From: Limnohabitans sp.
GTDB lineage: Bacteria; Pseudomonadota; Gammaproteobacteria; Burkholderiales; Burkholderiaceae_C
NCBI GenBank assembly: GCA_018882835.1
Contig: VERE01000009.1
Coordinates: forward strand, 1 to 64,000
Length of the DNA: 64,000 nucleotides
Reading direction: 5' to 3'
The notes beneath the pieces are model-generated. The model was not told the origin of the DNA, ran no database searches, and saw only the letters and a list, made by a program, of their open reading frames with translations. Below are positions 8,909-17,803 of the stretch, piece after piece (position 1 is the first letter of the stretch; every line of letters starts with the position of its first letter). Made by a program: the position numbers and the translations under genes.

Positions 8909-10024
8909 TCAAAGTCTGTGCAAGCGCTGAAAAAAACCGCCGGGCAAGCGCGCCACTTCGCCGGTCAACTCCAGACTCAACAGGCCTGCCTGCAACGCGG
9001 GGATGGCCCATTCCGTTCGTTGTGCCAAGACTTCGATCGTTACCGGATCGAAGCCGACCGCTGACAGCAGTACGGATGGGCTTGCCGCCTGGGGCTCTTT
9101 CGCAGGCGCTGACGGTACGGCATGAGGCATGGGCGCCAATTCCTCCAGCACATCCTCCATCGACTCCACCAGCTTGGCGCCCTGTCGAATCAGGGCATGG
9201 CAACCTCGCGCCTGGGCCGAGTGAATCGAGCCAGGAATCGCCATGACCTCGCGCCCTAATTCCAGGGCCAGTTTGGCCGTGATCAAGGAGCCCGACTTGA
9301 GGCTGGCTTCCACCACCAGCACAGCAGAACTCAAGGCTGCGATCAAGCGGTTGCGTTGCGGAAAATGGTGTGCCATGGGTGCCGTACCGGGAGGGTACTC
9401 GCTGACCAACAGGCCCCGCTGCGCAATTTGCTGCGCCAAGCCGACATTGCGCTCCGGATAGACCCGGTCCAGGCCTGTGCCAACCACCGCCAAAGTCGGA
9501 CAGCGGTCATTCGGGACCGTCGCCTCCAGCGCCCCTTGGTGGGTTGCGGCATCGATCCCCCAGGCCAGGCCGGACACAATGGCATAACCGGCTTGCGCCA
9601 GGTGGCGCCCGAAGGCGCGCGCATTCTCCAATCCTTGCGGCGTGGGATTGCGGCTGCCCACCAAAGCCAAAGCAGGCGCTATCGCTTGGCTCAGCTGACC
9701 CTGTGCGTACAGCAACAGGGGCGGGTCTGACAGGGCAAGCAAGCTCTGCGGGTATCTTTCATCGCCCCAGGTCCAGACAGCATGCGACACCCCTGGCGCG
9801 GAATGGCTCAGCCACCCTGTCACCCTGGCCTCCAAGGCAGCCAGACTGGAGGGCTCCCCAAGCAGGGCCTGGGCCAATTCGGGCCGCAGACACTGGCGCA
9901 ATTCACGCTCCGATTGTTGAAAGATCGCTGCCGGGGAGCCATAGCGCCGCAGCAAGCCAGCCGCTGCCTGGGCACCCACCCCAGGCGTCACTTGCAGACG
10001 AAGCCATCCGTGTAAATCATTCAT
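8909..10024 (-). CDS. dprA: DNA-processing protein DprA (Smf)
   Basis: Binds incoming single-stranded DNA and loads RecA during natural transformation (371 residues). A SAM-like N-terminal region (WLRLQVTPGVGAQAAAGLLR) precedes the Rossmann-type core with ALVGSRNPT and the family motif SGLAWGIDAATHQGAL, followed by a winged-helix-like C-terminus (LAQRTEWAIPALQAGLLSLE). Start set at ATG 10024, preceded by AGGGAG; the track start lies 24 bases further up. With comM elsewhere in this window it suggests retained competence functions, though no uptake genes are seen here. Confidence 0.94.
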   Translation of the reverse strand: MNDLHGWLRLQVTPGVGAQAAAGLLRRYGSPAAIFQQSERELRQCLRPELAQALLGEPSSLAALEARVTGWLSHSAPGVSHAVWTWGDERYPQSLLALSDPPLLLYAQGQLSQAIAPALALVGSRNPTPQGLENARAFGRHLAQAGYAIVSGLAWGIDAATHQGALEATVPNDRCPTLAVVGTGLDRVYPERNVGLAQQIAQRGLLVSEYPPGTAPMAHHFPQRNRLIAALSSAVLVVEASLKSGSLITAKLALELGREVMAIPGSIHSAQARGCHALIRQGAKLVESMEDVLEELAPMPHAVPSAPAKEPQAASPSVLLSAVGFDPVTIEVLAQRTEWAIPALQAGLLSLELTGEVARLPGGFFQRLHRL

Positions 10025-10140
10025 GCCGACTCCCTGATGAATCCGCATGCTAGGCGGGACGTGTCGCCGACAGAGAGAGTTACGCCACCAGAATCTGGAA
10101 GGGCTTGTGGCAAGTGCGCAAAATTCACCGGCAAAACGGG

Positions 10141-10152
10141 GACAATAGCGGC
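10141..10152 (+). promoter_or_regulatory. -10-like element directly before def
   Basis: GACAAT (10141-10146) ends 6 bases before the def ATG, the same spacing seen at several other genes here. No Shine-Dalgarno is visible, so def is predicted to be leaderless. The -35 region is not recognisable. Confidence 0.4.
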
Positions 10153-10659
10153 ATGGCTTTGCTCCCCATCCTCAGTTACCCAGACCCTCGCCTGCACACC
10201 GTCGCCCAAGCGGTCAAGGCGGTGGATGACCGCATTCGCGGCCTGATCAGCGACATGCTGGAAACCATGTACGAAGCCAATGGCATCGGCCTGGCGGCAA
10301 CACAGGTGAATATTCACGAACGGCTGATCGTCATCGACGTGTCCGAAGAACGCAATCAGCCGATGGTGCTGATCAACCCAGAAGTGCTCTGGCTGAGTCC
10401 CGAGCGTGTTCGCGGAGATGAGGGCTGCCTGTCGGTACCCGGCATTTACGATGGCGTCGAGCGCGCGCGCGCCGTCAAAATTCAGGCGCTGGATGGCGCA
10501 GGCCAGCTGCGCACCATCGAGGCCGAAGACCTGCTGGCCGTTTGCATTCAGCACGAGATGGATCACTTGTTGGGCAAGGTCTTTGTCGAGTACCTGTCGC
10601 CCCTCAAGCGCAACCGAATCAAAACCAAGATGCTCAAAGCGCAACGCGCGGAGCGCTGA
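10153..10659 (+). CDS. def: Peptide deformylase
   Basis: Metal-dependent enzyme (168 residues) that removes the formyl group from new N-termini. All three family motifs are present: [16 protein letters not shown] (metal-binding Cys) and QHEMDHLLG (HEMDH, metal-binding histidines and catalytic Glu). Start at [17 protein letters not shown] 10153; the upstream track residues are not family-like. It is followed after 5 bases by fmt, the enzyme that adds the formyl group. Confidence 0.98.
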   Translation: MALLPILSYPDPRLHTVAQAVKAVDDRIRGLISDMLETMYEANGIGLAATQVNIHERLIVIDVSEERNQPMVLINPEVLWLSPERVRGDEGCLSVPGIYDGVERARAVKIQALDGAGQLRTIEAEDLLAVCIQHEMDHLLGKVFVEYLSPLKRNRIKTKMLKAQRAER

Positions 10660-10664
10660 AGCCC

Positions 10665-11627
10665 ATGCGCCTGATTTTTGCCGGCACGCCGGAGTTCGCT
10701 CGTGAGGCCTTGGCCCAGCTGCATGCCGCAGGCCATGAAATCGTCCTGGTGCTGACTCAACCCGATCGACCGGCGGGGCGCGGCATGAAGCTGCAAGCCT
10801 CCCCCGTCAAGCAATGGGCGCAAAGCCATGAGCTCCCCGTTTGTCAGCCCCTGAGCTTGCGGCTGGATGGCAAATACCCCGAAGACGCGCGACTGGCGCA
10901 GCGCGCGCTGCAAGCGGCCAAGGCCGATGCGATGGTGGTGGCTGCCTATGGCCTGATCCTGCCGCAATGGGTGTTGGATTTGCCCAGGCAGGGCTGCCTC
11001 AACATTCATGCGTCCTTGTTGCCGCGCTGGCGCGGCGCAGCGCCGATTCACCGCGCCATTGAAGCCGGCGACAACCACACCGGCATCACCTTGATGCAAA
11101 TGGATGCCGGCTTGGATACCGGCGACATGCTGGCTCTGCACACCGAGGCCATTCTGGCGCACGACACCACGGCCAGTTTGCACGACCGCCTGGCTGTAGC
11201 CGGGGGTGCGCTGATGGTTCAAGCACTGCAAAATCTTGAAAGCCTGCAACGCACACCCCAACCCACGGAAGGGGTCACGTATGCCCACAAGATCGAAAAA
11301 CACGAGGCCGTCCTGGATTGGTCGCTGGCAGCGACCACCTTGGATCGGCGCATCCGTGCCTTCAACCCTTTCCCAGGCGCCCACAGTGCTTTGAATGGCG
11401 AGGTTCTGAAAATCTGGGCGGCAGAAGTGTTGCCTTTTGCCAAGTCATCGGCAGCAAGTGGCACCTTGGTTCACATCGGGCCCGAAGGCCTGGATGTCGC
11501 CACCGGCGAGGGGGTCCTGCGGCTGACCCAGCTTCAACGCCCAGGCGGCAAGCGCCTGAGTGCCGCCGAGTTCTTGCGGGGCCAGCCCCTGCAAGCGGGT
11601 GGGCGGTTTGACCTGCCCGCCCACTGA
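10665..11627 (+). CDS. fmt: Methionyl-tRNA formyltransferase
   Basis: Formylates initiator Met-tRNA using 10-formyl-tetrahydrofolate (320 residues). It starts [16 protein letters not shown] at ATG 10665, 5 bases after def; the longer track ORF overlaps def and is rejected. The catalytic region is clear: [20 protein letters not shown] (Asn and His) and [11 protein letters not shown] (Asp). The C-terminal OB-like domain begins near [10 protein letters not shown]. Forms the def-fmt operon, possibly continuing into azlCD, which begins 17 bases downstream. Confidence 0.97.
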   Translation: MRLIFAGTPEFAREALAQLHAAGHEIVLVLTQPDRPAGRGMKLQASPVKQWAQSHELPVCQPLSLRLDGKYPEDARLAQRALQAAKADAMVVAAYGLILPQWVLDLPRQGCLNIHASLLPRWRGAAPIHRAIEAGDNHTGITLMQMDAGLDTGDMLALHTEAILAHDTTASLHDRLAVAGGALMVQALQNLESLQRTPQPTEGVTYAHKIEKHEAVLDWSLAATTLDRRIRAFNPFPGAHSALNGEVLKIWAAEVLPFAKSSAASGTLVHIGPEGLDVATGEGVLRLTQLQRPGGKRLSAAEFLRGQPLQAGGRFDLPAH

Positions 11628-11644
11628 CAACGGCTGACCCATCC

Positions 11645-12382
11645 ATGTTTTTTCTCGCTGAAAACTACCGCCATCCTGCATTCCGGGAAGGCGTGCGAGA
11701 TTTTTCTGGCTTGGCATTGGGTATTGCCGCTTGGGGGCTGATGACCGGCGTGACCATGATGAAGTCTGGCATGTCGCTCACAGAATGCGTGCTGATGGGC
11801 GTCCTGGTGTTTGCAGGCAGCTCACAATTGGCCGCGATCCCCCTGTTGGTGGCCGATGCGCCGATGTGGATAGTGCTGGCCACCGGCTTTTGCGTGAACC
11901 TTCGGTTTGTCGTGTTCAGCGCCCACTTGCGTCCCTACATGATGCCCTGGCCCCGCTGGAAGCGACTGGTGCTGGGCTACATGACCGCCGACCTCAGCTA
12001 TGTGCAATTCGTCAAGCGCTTTCCACATCCCGCCAACGACCCCGCCGAGCAGCAATACCAATTGGCTTACCTGGCGGGCAATACCGGCCTGAACTGGCTC
12101 AGCTGGACCACGGCGGGCCTGATCGGCATTGGCCTGGCCCAGGTAATTCCCACCGAATGGGGCCTGGGCTTTGCAGGGATCCTGGCCCTGGTAGGCCTGA
12201 GTTTCTCTCTGGCAAGCTCGAAACTGCGGGCTGTGGCTGGCACGGTTGCCGGGGCAGCGGGAGTGGCGGCGGTTGCACTGCCATTGAAGCTGAACATTCT
12301 GGTGGCCATTGCCGTGGCGGTCACGCTGTGCATGGTGTTGGAGAAGCTGCCCCGTGCAACACCGGAGCCGCCCCATGAGTGA
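11645..12382 (+). CDS. azlC: AzlC family branched-chain amino acid exporter, large subunit
   Basis: Inner-membrane protein (245 residues) that with AzlD exports branched-chain amino acids or related compounds. The conserved N-terminal segment is visible (GLALGIAAWGLMTGV, then VFAGSSQLAAIPLL), with several hydrophobic helices to the end. It begins 17 bases after fmt, and its last 8 bases overlap azlD, so the two are co-translated. Substrate is inferred from family only. Confidence 0.88.
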   Translation: MFFLAENYRHPAFREGVRDFSGLALGIAAWGLMTGVTMMKSGMSLTECVLMGVLVFAGSSQLAAIPLLVADAPMWIVLATGFCVNLRFVVFSAHLRPYMMPWPRWKRLVLGYMTADLSYVQFVKRFPHPANDPAEQQYQLAYLAGNTGLNWLSWTTAGLIGIGLAQVIPTEWGLGFAGILALVGLSFSLASSKLRAVAGTVAGAAGVAAVALPLKLNILVAIAVAVTLCMVLEKLPRATPEPPHE

Positions 12383-12716
12383 AACTGAAAAGCTCTTCAC
12401 CATTGTGGCCCTGGCAGGCATCACTGTGCTGACCCGCTGTTTCTTTTTCCTGTCCGATCGGCCCTGGCACTTGCCCCATTGGGCGCAACGGGGCCTGCAA
12501 TACGCGCCGATTGCGGCGCTGACTTCGGTGGTGTTGCCTGAAATCGTGGTAACGCAAGGCCACTTGATCACCACCTGGCAAGATGCGCGACTGTGCGCCG
12601 CCGTGGTGGGCGCCGCCTATTTCTTGACCCACCGTCACCATCGCCAAGCGGTGCTGGGCACGATGGTGGTGGGCATGACGGTCTACCTGCCCTTGCACGT
12701 CGGTCTGGGGTGGTAA
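12375..12716 (+). CDS. azlD: AzlD family branched-chain amino acid exporter, small subunit
   Basis: Small membrane partner of AzlC (113 residues, about four hydrophobic helices). Start at MSETEKLFTIVALAGITVLTR, ATG 12375, overlapping the azlC stop by 8 bases; the track's first 22 residues lie in azlC. The TVLTRCFFFL and LQYAPIAALTSVVLPEI segments are typical of AzlD. Confidence 0.88.
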   Translation: MSETEKLFTIVALAGITVLTRCFFFLSDRPWHLPHWAQRGLQYAPIAALTSVVLPEIVVTQGHLITTWQDARLCAAVVGAAYFLTHRHHRQAVLGTMVVGMTVYLPLHVGLGW

Positions 12717-12741
12717 GCATGGCCTCGTTGTCAGGCTTTGC

Positions 12742-12753
12742 AAGTCATGACTT
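12742..12753. promoter_or_regulatory. 12-bp palindrome upstream of pgk
   Basis: AAGTCATGACTT is a perfect palindrome about 40 bases before the pgk start, directly followed by an AT-rich TTAAAAT that could be a -10 element. Its position suits an operator; no binding protein is identified. Confidence 0.35.
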
Positions 12754-12793
12754 TTAAAATCAAGCCAATCTTCTTTTCTCCACACAAGCCATC

Positions 12794-13993
12794 ATGAATG
12801 TTCTTCGTTTTTCTGATTTGTGCGCACAAGGCAAAGTCTCAGGCCAGCGCGTGTTCATCCGTGCCGACCTGAATGTTCCCCAGGACGATGCGGGGCACAT
12901 CACCGAAGACACCCGCATTCGCGCCTCGGTGCCCTGCATTCAAATGGCCTTGGACGCGGGGGCCGCCGTCATGGTGACCAGCCATCTCGGGCGCCCGACC
13001 GAGGGCGAATTCAAGCCGGAAGACTCGCTGGCACCTGTGGCGCAACGCCTGTCTGAGTTGCTGCATCGCGATGTGCCGCTGGTGAGCCAGTGGGTGGACG
13101 GCGTGCAAGTGCAGCCGGGCCAATTGGTGCTGCTGGAAAACTGCCGTGTGAACCCGGGCGAAAAAAAGAACAACGAGGCACTGGCCCGCAAGATGGCCGC
13201 CTTGTGCGATATTTTTGTGAACGATGCCTTTGGCACCGCACACCGTGCGGAAGGCACCACTTATGGCATCGCCCAGTTTGCGCCCATCGCCTGCGCGGGC
13301 CCCTTGCTGGCCGCTGAAATCGACGCCATCACGCGCGCCCTGGCCGCTCCCAAGCGCCCGCTGGCCGCCATCGTGGCCGGCTCCAAGGTCTCCACCAAGC
13401 TGACCATCCTGAAAAGCCTGGCGAGCAAAGTGGACCAATTGATTGTGGGCGGCGGCATCGCCAACACCTTCATGCTGGCCGCTGGCTTGAAAATCGGCAA
13501 AAGCCTGGCCGAGGTAGACCTGGTGGACGAAGCGCGCGCGGTCATGGCGGCGATGAAGGCGCGCGGCGCCGATGTGCCCATCCCCACGGACGTGGTGGTG
13601 GCTGAGCGCTTCGCCGCCGATGCGACGGCACAGGTCAAGCGGGCAGACCAAGTCGGGGACGATGACCTGATTCTGGATATTGGCCCCGAGACAGCGGCGC
13701 GACTCGCAGCCCAGTTGCAGCAAGCAGGCACCATTGTCTGGAATGGCCCGGTCGGGGTGTTTGAATTTGACGCTTTTGCCCAAGGCACGCAAGCGATTGC
13801 CAAAGCGATCGCCGCCTCAGACGCTTTCAGCATTGCCGGTGGTGGTGACACCTTGGCAGCCATTGCCAAATACGGTATCGAGAAACAGGTGGGCTACATC
13901 TCCACCGGCGGCGGGGCTTTTCTGGAAATTCTGGAAGGCAAGACGCTGCCTGCCTTCCAGATTCTGAGCGAGCGCGCGGCTCAGTCAGCCTGA
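12794..13993 (+). CDS. pgk: Phosphoglycerate kinase
   Basis: Glycolytic enzyme (399 residues) interconverting 1,3-bisphosphoglycerate and 3-phosphoglycerate with ATP formation. N-terminal [13 protein letters not shown] and [10 protein letters not shown] carry the triose-binding residues; the C-terminal nucleotide half shows [10 protein letters not shown] and GGGDTLAAI. Length is normal. Between this gene and pyk three genes intervene on mixed strands, although pgk, pyk and fba otherwise follow one another on the plus strand. Confidence 0.98.
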   Translation: MNVLRFSDLCAQGKVSGQRVFIRADLNVPQDDAGHITEDTRIRASVPCIQMALDAGAAVMVTSHLGRPTEGEFKPEDSLAPVAQRLSELLHRDVPLVSQWVDGVQVQPGQLVLLENCRVNPGEKKNNEALARKMAALCDIFVNDAFGTAHRAEGTTYGIAQFAPIACAGPLLAAEIDAITRALAAPKRPLAAIVAGSKVSTKLTILKSLASKVDQLIVGGGIANTFMLAAGLKIGKSLAEVDLVDEARAVMAAMKARGADVPIPTDVVVAERFAADATAQVKRADQVGDDDLILDIGPETAARLAAQLQQAGTIVWNGPVGVFEFDAFAQGTQAIAKAIAASDAFSIAGGGDTLAAIAKYGIEKQVGYISTGGGAFLEILEGKTLPAFQILSERAAQSA

Positions 13994-13999
13994 AACCGC

Positions 14000-15085
14000 T
14001 CAGGCCGGCAAGGCGGCAGGCTGACTCGTCGCCCGGCCTTTGTAATCGGTCCAGCAACGACGCGAAAAGTCGTACAGCTTGCAATGACGGGCCGTCTGGA
14101 AATACCAGCGCCAGGAAAAGCGCTGGATGATGATGCGCTCGGGCAACATGTCCTCGAGTTTGGCCTGGGCTTGCTTGAGTTTGTACAACGGAATGCTCAT
14201 GTCCACGTGGTGGGCCGTGTGCTCCATGATGTGGTGCATCAAGGCGCCAATGCGGAACGGAAAGGTCAGGTGAACCGTGGTCGACACAAAGGGCTGCGCC
14301 TTGGACCAGGCACTGCGCTCGTCATGCCAGGACACTTTGACATGGGTATGGTGCACATACACCACGAAGCCAATCATGGCGCACCAGAACAAGAAAGGCA
14401 CGACCACGCCGCACAGCAAGACCGTCAGAACCGACTGCTCAAAGGCCAGGGCCGCCGCTGTCATCACGCCGATCCAGACCAAGCCAAAGGCAGACACCAA
14501 GAGGTTGTCTTGAATGAAAATGGGGCGGCGCGTCGGCATGTGCTTGCGGTTGGGAAAGAACATGCGGTTCCACCAAATTTCGATCATGTAGTACAAGCCC
14601 GGCGCCCAGCCGCTTCGGTAGATTCGGTCAAACAATTTGCCCATCGGCGTCAAGGCCTGGTACTCCTGCTGCGTCAGGGGAGCCCACACAAAGTCAAAGC
14701 CCTTGAGGTTGGTGTACCCATGGTGCACCACGTTGTGCCCCACATCCCACAGGCTGTAGGGGGTCAGGGAGGGCAGGAAGGCAATGCGGCCGATCCACTT
14801 GTTCAGGTTGCGATGCGGCGTCAGGCTCTGGTGGCAAGCGTCATGGCCAATGATGAACAGACGACCAATGACGAAGCCTGCAGCCAAGCCACACAGCAAC
14901 TTGGCCCATAGGGCATCCAGCATGACGGTGCCCGCCAGCAGCAGGGCCCAGACGGCAAAGTCGAGCAGCATCAAAGCGATGGCATAAACCGTCGTGCGCT
15001 CGGCCAATGGAATCAACCATTCGCGGATGATTTTGCGATGCGGAAGGGGTTCACCAGGAGGAATAGGTTTATCTAAAGTATTCAT
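14000..15085 (-). CDS. Membrane fatty acid desaturase family protein
   Basis: Integral membrane di-iron enzyme (361 residues) expected to insert a double bond or hydroxyl into an acyl or similar lipid chain. The three histidine boxes are present: HDACHQS, HNVVHH and HTAHHVD, spaced by hydrophobic helices. Start at MNTLDKPIPP, ATG 15085; the track's longer version uses TTG. It lies downstream of, and on the same strand as, a Crp/Fnr-type regulator with a 138-base gap, suggesting but not proving control of membrane lipid composition. Converges with pgk (6 bases apart). Confidence 0.85.
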   Translation of the reverse strand: MNTLDKPIPPGEPLPHRKIIREWLIPLAERTTVYAIALMLLDFAVWALLLAGTVMLDALWAKLLCGLAAGFVIGRLFIIGHDACHQSLTPHRNLNKWIGRIAFLPSLTPYSLWDVGHNVVHHGYTNLKGFDFVWAPLTQQEYQALTPMGKLFDRIYRSGWAPGLYYMIEIWWNRMFFPNRKHMPTRRPIFIQDNLLVSAFGLVWIGVMTAAALAFEQSVLTVLLCGVVVPFLFWCAMIGFVVYVHHTHVKVSWHDERSAWSKAQPFVSTTVHLTFPFRIGALMHHIMEHTAHHVDMSIPLYKLKQAQAKLEDMLPERIIIQRFSWRWYFQTARHCKLYDFSRRCWTDYKGRATSQPAALPA

Positions 15086-15223
15086 CAAGAGCAAGCGTCG
15101 GTGACGTTTCAAAAGGGGGAAATTGCCCCACAGCTGTGATTATCCCAGTTACGCTTGCCATTGACTGCTGATCCACCTCAATGGGCCTGAATTTTTGAGG
15201 GTTCGCTCCAGAGTTGTCTGTGA

Positions 15224-15889
15224 TTACCAACGCAAAGGCAGTGATTTACATACAAAATACTGCCTTTCCGCCTCTCTTTGGACATAGCCGCCCACGATCA
15301 GGTCCTTCAGCAAGCGACTGACCATTTCACGGCTACACCCAATTTGTTGTGCCATTTGGGCGTGCGTCTGACGATCGCGAAGCTGCAATCGCCCATCCGC
15401 CAAAGCCAGCGTGTTGCGCGTGAGCAATTCGCACAAGCGCCCATAGGTGTCCAAAAACAAAACTTGCCGCACGGTTCGGTTCGCCTGACGTGCTCTTTCC
15501 GTGACGCGATGCAGTAAGTCCAGCGCAAATTCCGGCTCTTCATGAATGAACGCCATGACCTTTTCCCGGGTGAGCAGGGCGCAAGTGGTGGTTTGCAAGG
15601 CCTCGACCGATGCCGACCGACTTTTGTGATGCAAAGACATTTCGCCCACGAACTGGCCCGGGCCACAAATGCCATGGGTCATTTCGCGGGGTTTGGGCCC
15701 CCCCGAAGTCACGTAAACACGAACGCGGCCAGACAGCAAAATAAACAGGTCATCGCCCTCTTGGTCTTCCTCCATCAAGTGGGCGTGTCGCCTGAAAACA
15801 CGTAACTCGCCGCGCCGCGCCAGTGCCTCCAAGCGAGGCTCTGCAAGGGCTGAGTAAAGGCTGCTGGCATCTGGTCTGAAAAGGCTCAT
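15224..15889 (-). CDS. Crp/Fnr family transcriptional regulator
   Basis: Cytoplasmic regulator (221 residues) with an N-terminal cyclic-nucleotide-type beta-barrel (FILLSGRVRVYV, then GPGQFVGEMSLHHKSRSASV) and a C-terminal helix-turn-helix (THAQMAQQIGCSREMVSRLL). No N-terminal cysteine cluster like that of FNR is present, so it is not an oxygen-sensing Fe-S FNR. Start at MSLFRPDASS, ATG 15889, with GGGAG upstream; the track start is 66 bases further up and not supported. Two inverted repeats upstream are possible self-binding sites. Its ligand is not predictable. Confidence 0.88.
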   Translation of the reverse strand: MSLFRPDASSLYSALAEPRLEALARRGELRVFRRHAHLMEEDQEGDDLFILLSGRVRVYVTSGGPKPREMTHGICGPGQFVGEMSLHHKSRSASVEALQTTTCALLTREKVMAFIHEEPEFALDLLHRVTERARQANRTVRQVLFLDTYGRLCELLTRNTLALADGRLQLRDRQTHAQMAQQIGCSREMVSRLLKDLIVGGYVQREAERQYFVCKSLPLRW

Positions 15890-15951
15890 GAATGTCTCCC
15901 AAGCAAAAGACAATGGTGAGCTACATGCGATCCCAAAGGTGTGTACCGTGC

Positions 15952-15994
15952 TCACAAATCTTGTGATGGCTAATCTCTAAAGTGACCTCACTTT
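15952..15994. promoter_or_regulatory. Two inverted repeats between the Crp-like gene and a small gene
   Basis: TCACAA-ATC-TTGTGA (15952-15966) and AAAGTGA-CC-TCACTTT (15979-15994) are both perfect. TGTGA and TCAC half-sites resemble those recognised by Crp-family proteins, although the spacings are shorter than the classic CRP site. They lie in the intergenic stretch between divergently transcribed genes and could control both. Confidence 0.5.
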
Positions 15995-16015
15995 TGCACG
16001 ACACTGGAGGCTCGC

Positions 16016-16198
16016 ATGGACAAAGCACCCCCTCTCTCCTCAGCCCCGTACAGCGCCGACCCTTCACCGGCGGTGGTCACAGCGCAAGCGCGGCGGGCAT
16101 GGGTGGCCGACTTTGTGCCGATCAGCGACAGTGACCCTGGCCTGCAAGCAGCCCTGCGACAGCTTCAATGGGCTTTGGAAACAGAAAAGCAAAACTGA
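16016..16198 (+). CDS. Small hypothetical protein (60 residues)
   Basis: Unrecognised small protein. A strong Shine-Dalgarno (GGAGG) lies 5 bases before the ATG, and two dyads sit upstream, which supports a real gene. The N-terminal third is Pro/Ser/Ala-rich; the C-terminal half (DPGLQAALRQLQWALETEKQN) could form an amphipathic helix. No signal peptide or membrane helix. It is divergent from the Crp-like gene and 48 bases ahead of pyk. I propose no function. Confidence 0.6.
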   Translation: MDKAPPLSSAPYSADPSPAVVTAQARRAWVADFVPISDSDPGLQAALRQLQWALETEKQN

Positions 16199-16246
16199 GC
16201 GTCAGCACCGTTTCGCCTGAGAGGCTTTCATGTGAGAATGTTCGCC

Positions 16247-17698
16247 ATGAAAAGCACACTACGTCCCCCTCGCCGCTCCACCAAAATTGTTGCAACCCTC
16301 GGCCCAGCATCCAGCGACCCAGCCTTGCTCGAAGAAATGATTCGCGCTGGGGTGAACGTCGTGCGGCTGAACTTCAGTCACGGCAGCGCGCAAGACCACA
16401 TCGACCGCGCCCAACGCGTGCGCGACGCTGCCCAGCGCGCCGGGCGTGAAGTGGCCATCATGGCGGACTTGCAAGGGCCCAAAATTCGCGTCGGAAAATT
16501 TGCTGAAGGCAAGGTCCAGCTGGAAACAGGCGCCAAGTTCGTGTTGGATGCCTCGCGCACCGAGCCCGGCGACATTCACGGCGTCGGACTGGACTACAAG
16601 GAATTGCCGCAGGACGTCAAACCCGGCGACGTGCTGCTGCTCAACGACGGCTTGATCGTCTTGACGGTCGATGCTGTGCGAGGCGAGCAGGTGCACACCC
16701 AAGTCACCATCGGGGGCGAGCTGTCCAACAACAAAGGCATCAACAAAAAAGGCGGCGGCTTGACGGCGCCGGCACTGACCGCCAAAGACATGGAAGACAT
16801 CAAAACGGCCATGAGCTTTCAAGCCGACTACGTGGCCGTCAGTTTCCCCAAAAACGCCACAGACATGGAAATGGCGCGCCAGCTGGCCAATGTGGCGGCG
16901 GCCGAGTTCAAGCACAAGCCGGGGCTGATTGCCAAAATCGAGCGCGCCGAGGCCATTCCCCAACTGGAACAAATTCTGCGCGCCAGCGATGGCATCATGG
17001 TCGCCCGCGGCGACCTGGCAGTAGAGGTGGGCAATGCCGCTGTACCTGCGCTGCAAAAGCACATGATCCGACTGGCGCGCGAGCACGACAAGGTCGTCAT
17101 CACGGCCACACAGATGATGGAAAGCATGATCACCAACCCGGTGCCCACGCGCGCCGAAGTCAGTGACGTAGCCAACGCCGTGCTGGACGGCACCGATGCG
17201 GTCATGTTGAGCGCCGAAACAGCCGCCGGCAAATATCCCCTTGAAACCGTGCGTGAAATGGCCCAGATTTGTGAAGCCGCGGAGGCAGCAGAGCAAGTAG
17301 AGCTGGATGCCGACTTTACAGGCAAGCATTTCAACCGCATCGACCAGACCATTGCCATGGGGGCGCTGTTCACCGCCCACCATCTTGACGCAAAGGCCTT
17401 GGTGGCACTGACAGAATCGGGCTCCACCGCGCTGTGGATGAGCCGCCACCGCATCCACATTCCCATCTACGCATTAACCAGCAAATTGAGCACCCAGCGC
17501 AAAATGGCGCTTTACCGCAATGTTCGGCCTTTGCTCATGGACACCAGCGCCGACCGGGACACGGCACTTGAGCAAGCCGAGAGCCACCTGAAAAAAAGAA
17601 ACATCGTGCAGAAGGGCGACGTTTATGCCATCACCTGCGGCGAGCCCATGGGCTCGCCAGGCGGCACCAACATGCTCAAGATTTGCCAAGTTTCCTAA
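16247..17698 (+). CDS. pyk: Pyruvate kinase
   Basis: Last step of glycolysis, phosphoenolpyruvate plus ADP to pyruvate plus ATP (483 residues from my start). It shows RRSTKIVATLGPAS at the N-terminus, the active-site and substrate segments VRLNFSHGSAQDH and IMVARGDLAVEVG, and the metal/PEP region TATQMMESMI. I prefer ATG 16247 (MKSTLRPP); a GTG at 16232 and an ATG at 16238 are in frame. GAGAAT lies 7 bases before ATG 16247, so a leaderless start is possible. Confidence 0.96.
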   Translation: MKSTLRPPRRSTKIVATLGPASSDPALLEEMIRAGVNVVRLNFSHGSAQDHIDRAQRVRDAAQRAGREVAIMADLQGPKIRVGKFAEGKVQLETGAKFVLDASRTEPGDIHGVGLDYKELPQDVKPGDVLLLNDGLIVLTVDAVRGEQVHTQVTIGGELSNNKGINKKGGGLTAPALTAKDMEDIKTAMSFQADYVAVSFPKNATDMEMARQLANVAAAEFKHKPGLIAKIERAEAIPQLEQILRASDGIMVARGDLAVEVGNAAVPALQKHMIRLAREHDKVVITATQMMESMITNPVPTRAEVSDVANAVLDGTDAVMLSAETAAGKYPLETVREMAQICEAAEAAEQVELDADFTGKHFNRIDQTIAMGALFTAHHLDAKALVALTESGSTALWMSRHRIHIPIYALTSKLSTQRKMALYRNVRPLLMDTSADRDTALEQAESHLKKRNIVQKGDVYAITCGEPMGSPGGTNMLKICQVS

Positions 17699-17715
17699 AC
17701 CATGGCGGTCCAAGC

Positions 17716-17733
17716 CCCGGCTTGTCAGCCGGG
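17716..17733 (+). terminator. Hairpin downstream of pyk
   Basis: CCCGGCT-TGTC-AGCCGGG is a perfect 7-bp GC-rich stem with a 4-base loop, 17 bases after the pyk stop. No U-run follows, so it may slow RNA polymerase or protect the 3' end rather than act as a full terminator. Confidence 0.45.
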
Positions 17734-17760
17734 TGTCGGGCTGCGCTCGCTAAAATCGAG

Positions 17761-17786
17761 GAAGTTACAAACCGGTTACCAACTTC
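17761..17786. promoter_or_regulatory. Dyad with 11-bp phased direct repeats upstream of fba
   Basis: GAAGTT-N3-AACC is mirrored by GGTT-N3-AACTTC (10 of 13 pairs match). The same bases also read as two direct repeats, GTTACAAAC and GTTACCAAC, 11 bases apart. A -10-like TAAAAT (17751-17756) lies just upstream, so the element would overlap the fba transcription start, a typical repressor position. Confidence 0.5.
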
Positions 17787-17803
17787 TCGATAGGACTTTC
17801 CTC

